NCBI GenBank assembly: GCA_942486035.1
Contig: CALNXK010000041.1
Coordinates: 3,035,001 to 3,099,000, forward strand
DNA length: 64,000 nucleotides
Source of the DNA: Porites lobata
Taxonomy: Eukaryota > Cnidaria > Anthozoa > Scleractinia > Poritidae
Direction: 5' to 3'
Shown: positions 57,521 through 64,000 of the stretch, one piece after another
How positions within the stretch are numbered: the stretch's first letter is position 1
Layout: each line of letters opens with the position of its first letter
Position numbers and translations under genes: made by a program
Notes under the pieces: model-generated
Seen by the model: only the letters and a program-made list of their open reading frames with translations
Told to the model about the DNA's origin: nothing
Databases searched by the model: none

Positions 57521-58505
57521 AATAATAATAATGATAATAATAATAATAATAATAATGATGATGATGATGATAATAATAATATACATTTATATAGCGCCTT
57601 TCTCTTAGTGATCCAAAGCGCTTTACACTCAGTACTAATAGTAATAATCCTAATAAAATATTACAATGACTTATTTGTTCAAAATAAATAATAAATAAAA
57701 TGAAATTACAGCTGAAAAGCTCACTTTAAAAGAAATGTTTTGATTTTTGATTTGAAAGCGCCCAGCTCAGGACATGTGCGTATACTGACTGGCATGGAAT
57801 TCCATATCTTATGAGCCGCGTGTGAAAAAGCTCTATAACCATAGGTTTTAAGGTTATATTTAGTTTGCACTAGGACTCCTTTATCTGCAGAACGCAGAGT
57901 TCTTGTTGGTCTATAACGAACTAAAAGTTCTTCCATATAAGGTGATGCTACATCATTAACTGATTTAAATGTATAAGAAGTAAAAGTTTAAAATCAATTC
58001 TTTCCGGAATAGGCAACCAAAGAAGAGACCTTACGATGGGTTAAATATGTTCATGTTTCCTAGAACCAGTCAAAAGACGTGCGGCAGAATTTTGCCAGAG
58101 CTGAAGTTTGCTAATATAATCCTGTCGAAGCTCAGATAAGAGAGAGTTAGAGTAGTCAAGTTTTGACGTAATAAATGCATATATATATGCATCGGTTCTC
58201 CAGTAGCCTTTGGGTTAAACGAAAGGTATAAACTGCGTGTCGTCAGCATAGAAGTGAGGGCTTAAGCCATGTTACATAGTGTATAAGATAGGACCAAGCA
58301 CTGAACCTTGGGGGACACCGCAGAGAAGCTTTCGACTGGTGGAGTGCTCACTTGCCGCTTTGACAAATTGGGTGCGGTCTGTCAAGTAGGACGTTAACCA
58401 AGAAAAGGCCTTTCCGGTGATTCCAAATCGATGTTCAAGTCTACCAAGTAGTGTGTCATGATCTACCGTGTCGAAAGCAGCGGAAAGTTCCAGTGACACG
58501 AGTGG
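57521..58505 (-). mobile_element. 5'-truncated minus-strand LINE (CR1/L2-like) with polymerase core
   Basis: Read on the minus strand: S-A-A-F-D-T-V-D-H, L-C-G-V-P-Q-G-S-V-L-G-P-I-L (58272-58499), then H-F-Y-A-D-D-T-Q in another frame near 58228-58255. Next come D-Y-S-N-S-L-L, N-S-A-A-R-L-L-T-G and finally the C-terminal block R-Y-R-P-T-R-T-L-R-S-A-D-K-G...W-N-S-M-P (57721-57936). The 3' end is GGCGCTATATAAATGTATAT plus an ATT/ATC microsatellite (57521-57580 plus strand). Several frameshifts and stops show it is dead. The thumb-to-tail order is complete. Confidence 0.85.
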
Positions 58506-58639
58506 GTTGATTGTCGTTAATTCGAATTTTATACGGCCTTAATGATCGACCACTTTGGTCCAGATATCCTATGACAATGACGATTTTGAAGGCATGTGAA
58601 AATTCGCGTCGTCACTTTAGGTCGTTAGAGGCAAGCAAT

Positions 58640-58863
58640 CTGGACCATTTTTGGCGTCGACCGTCGCAAACTATCTGGCTTTGATTTTTCGGAGGCCGAG
58701 TGGCGAGGGACGCGTGGAAGTGAGAGAAAATGGGCAAGATTCAGAAGGCGTTCAGCTGCGGCCGGCCACCGAATTTGCACGTTTATTATGTATAAGTCGG
58801 CGCTTCAGTTTCAAGCGACTGAAAACGCCACAAAAACACAGTACACGACACTAAAAACGTACG
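58640..58863 (+). other. CpG-rich segment ending in a consensus splice donor (possible first exon)
   Basis: This segment is clearly richer in GC and CpG than its surroundings and ends ACG|GTAAGT, a consensus 5' splice site (58864-58869). The only upstream ATG of note (58730) opens a 21-codon frame, so the exon would be untranslated. A promoter with a 5' UTR exon of a gene continuing rightwards is one reading; a repeat is another. Confidence 0.3.
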
Positions 58864-58869
58864 GTAAGT

Positions 58870-59568
58870 TATCTTTATTCATTTTTCTTACATTATATCA
58901 TTAATCGGGATCAAAAGGTGCAAAGTTCCGTATTTTATGAAGCATGCCTGCCGATCACATGAATCGAGTCGAGAGGGGACGTTAATATAGTAAATGGATC
59001 ACATCAGTCTCATGTCGCGCTTGACATCACGATGCCTCGAATACTTCGGATGGTCCGCCTGTGATTAGACGCAACAATTTGCAGGAGTTTTTGGACTTCT
59101 CGTTTTCTGTTCTTATAATATTTTAGCTGATCATGAGATCTCTCTTCTAGAGATACAGCGTTTACATCCAGCAGGATCTTCGTCCACGGTTGTTGCAGTT
59201 AATTTCTTCTCTCATGCCCGAGGGGGGAGGGGAGACTCGACCAATGAAACCCTGACTCTGTTTAGCAAAAAAAAATCCTAGAATACATACCCTGTTTAGG
59301 AAAAAAGGACAAAACACACGCCGTGTTCTGTTATAATAGTTATGTTAGCACTTTTGGAAAAATAAAGGAAAAATGAACGATCGATTTTAATCTATTACAT
59401 GCTTTCAATCTCCTCTTTTACAGTTTTTATCAAATGAAGTTTTGTGTTTTTTTAACGTCATGAGATCTTTTGAAACTTCGAAAACATGAAAAAAGGTATG
59501 AAAAGTAAATATGTTGTGACGCTTAGAAGCTAGAGTCTAAGTCTTAGAACTATCATTGTTATTATTGC

Positions 59569-59611
<43 letters not shown>

Positions 59612-60160
59612 TTAAAACCGTTCAATAGATAAAGTCCAGAATCTGTGAAATGAAAGGAAGTACATATACAAAGATCCTCGCCAAGATTCAGGTCAGAGGA
59701 ATAGTTCGTATACGAGATATCCGAAGAAATGTTTTACCCAAACTTATAGAGATTTGTATGGAGACGCCATGCCAGTGCTAACCAACATAGCGGACGGAAA
59801 ACAACAGAAACATCTGTTACCGAGTTTTGCTACAAAAGCGTCAATTTATTCTTCGAGAAACTCATAAATATTAAAGTAATACGTTTTCTAATACATGAAC
59901 TGTTTAGATAGCAAAATTTCCTCAAATAAGTCATTTTTTTAACCTACATGACTGCTCTCGTGGCCGCCTGTCTTGTAAATGCCGCGTCACTCAAAAGCTT
60001 AGAAATTCAAGCGTACTCTATCACAAAACCAAGAACCCTTTTGAAGCGAAAATTTGTATCAAAATTTGTTTTCAGCTGCTCTAATGCATCGTGAAAGTAA
60101 AAATCTCGGTAGGATCCATAGTTTTTCAGTTTGAATTTTAGTGACGCCATGTGAAAACCA
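58870..60160. other. No gene seen
   Basis: AT-rich, no ORF above about 60 codons. It could be the intron following the donor at 58864. Confidence 0.45.
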
Positions 60161-60164
60161 ACAA

Positions 60165-60231
60165 TTATTATTATTTATTTATTATTATTATTATTATTAT
60201 TGTTATTATTATTATTATTATTATTATTACA
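60165..60231. repeat. (ATT)n microsatellite
   Basis: More than 20 ATT units with two interruptions. Confidence 0.95.
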
Positions 60232-60239
60232 ACTGTTAT

Positions 60240-61400
60240 TATTATTTTTGCATGATCACTTGTTACCATCTGTTAATTCTCATTATTCCAACGGTAATGA
60301 CCGGATAGCCCACACACAAGTGTAGCTTTGCAGCGGAAAATCCAAATATACGTACTTTGGACGCCCTCAACATGACCCTTAAATGAGTAGAGGATAAGAG
60401 CGACCCTTTCTATTAAAAAGCTAACATTACAACCTGCTTGCCTCTAAATTAGACTCAATCATAATTTGACAGCAATATCCCTTATTTAATATTACTTTTT
60501 GTGCTCTATTGACGCCACCACATGTGGACAAATTGAAGGAAATGAATGAATTATCGATTCTTTTCTGCGGCTTGCATCTCTTTTTTTTTCTCTCGTTATC
60601 ACGGCTTGGATACTAAAGTTTGAGGGCAATTTTGAAATACTATTTTCAGTTTTTGATTATCCTAGAGAGTCTTGGACTTCTTTTAGACCTTTTGAAAAAT
60701 AGAAAAATGGGAGAAAATGAGTAAACGGTTTTATGGCGCCCCAAGTAAAAGCGATCTTTAGACATCTCTTTATGTTTTCGTTTCGATGATCACTAGTTAC
60801 TATCATTTGTCAATAAACCATATACCAAGTAATGACCCGATAAACCATCTGGCTTTAGAGCTAGTTAAAAACGGAAAACCTAATTTTAAATGAAAAAACC
60901 ACTATTACATGTAACATGGTGAAATGATAGACCGTTTAATCCCACCTGATATGAATGACATGAACAATTGAAATTATGGGACCTGCTTCGCTTCAAATTA
61001 GACTCAACAATTTGCCTGCCATGTCCCTGAGTTAAGTTTTCTTTTTCTTTCTCTGCCTTCTTTCTATGACACCACTTTTATAATAATTGGAGAAATGAAT
61101 GAAATATGTTTTCTCTTACATTTCTATTCTCTTTTGATATTTTATTGTAACATTTCTAGATATTTCATAAAGTCTTTTAGCATCAGAAGATTCGTTTTAC
61201 CTTGACAAAAATAGAAACAAAAACTGAGAAAAACAAAAAAATAATGAGTTGTGGGGTTCCAAGTAAAGCATCTATACTTTTCTGTCACGTTGCATGTTAA
61301 CATCTGTCATCTGTCAGTTCACCATGCATGTTCTAAGTAATGAGCTGAAATCACTCAACTTTGAAAGCAATTAAAAGCGATCGCCCACGTCTTAAACTTC
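60240..61400. repeat. Ancient tandem repeat, unit about 0.5-0.55 kb
   Basis: Matching landmarks recur in order. TCACTTGTTACCATCTGTTA near 60258, TCACTAGTTACTATCATTTG near 60789 and TCACGTTGCATGTTAACATC near 61283 are each followed about 30 bases on by ...AAGTAATGA/GGTAATGA. AAATTAGACTCAA occurs near 60446 and 60996, GAAATGAATGAA near 60539 and 61091, and CCAAGTAAA before each new unit. Copies are much diverged. No coding content. Confidence 0.6.
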
Positions 61401-63458
61401 AATGACGTCATCCCTCAATTCCGCTTCACGACAATAAAGCTTAACAATGTTTCTCATCCGATGCACCGTAGTGCTTTATAACCAGTTGATCTCTCAAAGT
61501 TTCAAATTAAAAACAAGCTGCAGAAGAAAACTGCGCATTTCATAGGACTTTGTAAAAATCAAACTTTTCAATATTCATATGAAAAACATGGTCAGTTACT
61601 CTGTACGTAATAACTGCGCCACTGCGACACGAAATGATGGAACGATCCTCGTGAGTATAAAGTTGAGTGAAGCCATTTTCAATTTCCAAGCTTCATTCAA
61701 ATGACATCCCAAAGATTAGACATTTGATTTCCATTTATATGCAAACTATATTTGATATTAAAATATTATATTCTACAGTAGAGGCTAAAAAAAATAATGA
61801 GAACAAAACCAAGCGTTTCGGGACTAATAAAGAATTTTTAGTTGGTAAAATTGTTTAAAATAACTAGAAGAACTTGTCCGGCTTAACTTTTCGCGGACTA
61901 GTTGCTCCAGATCCAGTTTACTTTGTACAGATGAGAATTAGATTACATTAGTAAAACACAATTCTATTCAACTTTCCTGTATTTAAAAAAAGTTAAACAA
62001 AAACAAATTGGACTGATTCTGAAACCTTCTCAGGGTGATATAGTCTGAAATAAAGTAAAACTTGTTCTAACATTTAGCGGACTAGTTTCTTAGGTCCAAT
62101 CTACTGTTAACACAACTTTATTCAACTTCCTGTGTTGGTTTGATAACTGATGCACGTCTTCTTTCAAAGTCGAAATCCCGTTTTTTAAAAACATTCTATT
62201 TTTCAGTAACTGACCAATCCTTGTCGTGTTTTTCAAATTTGGTAATTTGTCAAAGTGTGGTTTAACTATTGATCTGAAGTTCAGTAGCGTTCAGTGATGA
62301 TTTCCAGAAATGTCTCTCTTAGTGGTAGATTTTACGATATTGGATATTCAGTTACACTTGCTCGTTTTTGACATACATTATTTATAGTGTAAAATAAACA
62401 CTTCGAACCGTTCTGTTTGAGTGAATGTTCACCGCCAATCTGATTACATTAATTTGGTGTTACTTAACCTTAAATTGGTGTATCTTCTTGATAAAACTTG
62501 GTTTATTAGTAGTATTGTGATAACAACAATGAACTTTTCCCTTGGTGTTGTTTAACACAAGGCACTTTAGCGCTTCTATTGTTTCCTTGCAAGACATTGT
62601 TCCCACTTTGGTAAAGATAATTTTTTTAGTCACATTTTTTAGAAGAATGAGTAGCAGTTAGAAAATTATTTTCACGTAAATAGGTAGTCAGTCTAAAGCA
62701 GTCTATTGAATGACAGCAGAAAAATTTTGAAATAATATCCATGTTTTGCATATGCTGAATTTTTCTCTTTTGATATATTTTCTTTTAGCAAGTAAATTAC
62801 ATATTGTATATTAGCGTACATCTTGAGCAAAGAGTCCTGCTCGGCCAGCTGGAGACGGTACGGTGCATTTGGAAATTCAAGGACGTTACAGTAGTTGGGT
62901 AAAATGTATCAAGAGTGCGAGGACGTATCAAAACAAGGATATGCTTCTAAAATGGATGAATAAATTATTATAAATTGACTAAAATTTAATCAATACATCA
63001 TAAAACTGGACCTAACAAAATTAGATGATGTTGCAATATAAAACTACCGTAGTTACCGACCTCTGGCGATAAAAATAAAAGAAAAGTCGTCAACTTTACG
63101 TGTTTAGACTTCCTGAATTGACTGGTCCAGTATATTTCCCCCCAATTTCTAGCCTTTACAGGGATGACTCAACTGACCAGGTTCATGTTTCCTATATTAA
63201 AGAAATACTAATTTTTTCTACAAAAAACTGAAGTAACAAAAAGAACGGTAAAAAAGTAAAAGCTAATACACGTTTTTTTATTATGGAAACTGGCCGATGA
63301 GGATGAAAATGGAAGAAACTGCTGCAGTGAAAAGCTGGGGAAAGGAACGTGAAATTTGGACGTCACTAACACCGCATTGCGTCTACTCCAGTTATTGACT
63401 GGCTATTATTAGCAGATGACTTTTTTGTGTTAATTGGACCACTCTCCAAACAAGAGAA
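61400..63458. other. No gene seen
   Basis: AT-rich. GGACTAGTT appears twice with similar context (61897 and 62079), hinting at a further weak repeat. The ORF at 61667-61858 has no recognisable features. Confidence 0.45.
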
Positions 63459-63556
63459 TATAAAAAGGTCAACAAAATAACCTTGGAAAAGAGTTTTTCG
63501 AACTACACCCTGGAGGAAGGCTCTATCTATCTAAAAGAACAACGTTGAATTTCAAG
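63459..63556 (+). promoter_or_regulatory. TATA box and candidate untranslated first exon with donor
   Basis: TATAAAAAGG at 63459-63468 is a good TATA box. About 88 bases later TTCAAG|GTAAGG (GT at 63557) is a strong donor. No ATG is in between, so this would be a short 5' UTR exon. A gene that runs beyond the right edge is the natural reading and would fit the family's pattern of a tiny first exon and a 5' intron. Confidence 0.4.
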
Positions 63557-64000
63557 GTAAGGTGTACCTAAAAACCCGTTTTTATTTACCAAGGAATTGT
63601 TTCTAACACAACTTAATGGTATTTCAGTATTAGTTTGATCAGAGCGAAGAGCTTAAGTTATATTTTTTTTTGTTGTGCCACTGAGCGTAACTTCAAAAAC
63701 AATGAAAAATGATGAGGAAAGATATTTTTTAATAAATTCTTTTGAGATGCATGATGCAACAACTTTAGAAATCTCTCTTCCCTGACAAATTTTACCATAG
63801 TCAGTAGTGATGTTGCCTGCCTTTGGCATTAAGAAAAAAAAAGTGTTAAAAGTGCTATTACGACCCAAGGTTTTTTTCTTATTTTCGGCCGTTTCATGAT
63901 TCAATACTGAGTCATGAATTGTTGAGTTTATAATTGTTTAAATAGCTAAAAACTAGCTAAGTATAAGTTGGACGGAAAGACTCTGAAAACCGTTCAAAAC

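Noticed and set aside
57356..57586. ORF with a long isoleucine run
   Set aside because: It is the translation of the AAT microsatellite at the LINE tail.

Overview
The window is nuclear DNA from an animal, most likely an anthozoan cnidarian such as a stony coral. It is AT-rich, has spliceosomal introns and many short inverted-repeat elements, and carries CR1/L2-like and RTE-like LINE debris. The organism call is an inference; no ribosomal or mitochondrial marker is present.

The genes form one family. Five intact, plus-strand genes (main exons at 891-1661, 5642-6535, 32839-33378, 39050-39694 and 51695-52285) encode small secreted pre-pro-proteins. Each has a signal peptide and a conserved N-terminal module (G-x-x-N-x-x-Y-x-A-x-T-x-x-E-A-x-x-F). 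Four of the five then have a dibasic, furin-like site. All end in a cysteine domain with the pattern C-x(9-15)-C-x2-C-x19-C-x(5-13)-C-x(6-9)-C-x(26-44)-C-C-x-C close to the C-terminus. The D-L-G...P-R-Y-I-N-E...C segment recalls the Noggin/Trunk/PTTH class of cystine-knot ligands. The cluster reads as a locally expanded set of secreted signalling ligands or antagonists not covered by a named family that I recognise. Where the 5' end can be read, an intron sits at or just after the start codon.

Between genes 2 and 3 lies a ~6.5 kb tandem duplication (copy 1 8594-20645, copy 2 20646-27092). Each copy holds a broken, minus-strand relative of the same family. Copy 1 is split by a 5.5 kb long-TIR element flanked by TTAA (10149-15683); copy 2 keeps the empty TTAA site. 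That element is itself interrupted by a 1,148 bp element with 9 bp target duplications, whose inverted ends are built from a CTGCAGA-like heptamer satellite (10344-11491).

The rest is repeat-rich: several TA-flanked pogo-like MITEs, a 355 bp near-perfect palindrome with 9 bp target duplications (38344-38698), further TTAA-flanked elements (34864-35352 and a 3.1 kb one at 45862-48947 with two convergent ORFs), a hammerhead-ribozyme motif (29812-29856), and three LINE remnants (48952-50334, 56985-57480, 57521-58505). From ~58.5 kb to the right edge there is no coding signal, but there are two candidate first exons with good splice donors (to 58863 and to 63556), the second behind a TATA box, and an old ~0.5 kb tandem repeat (60240-61400).
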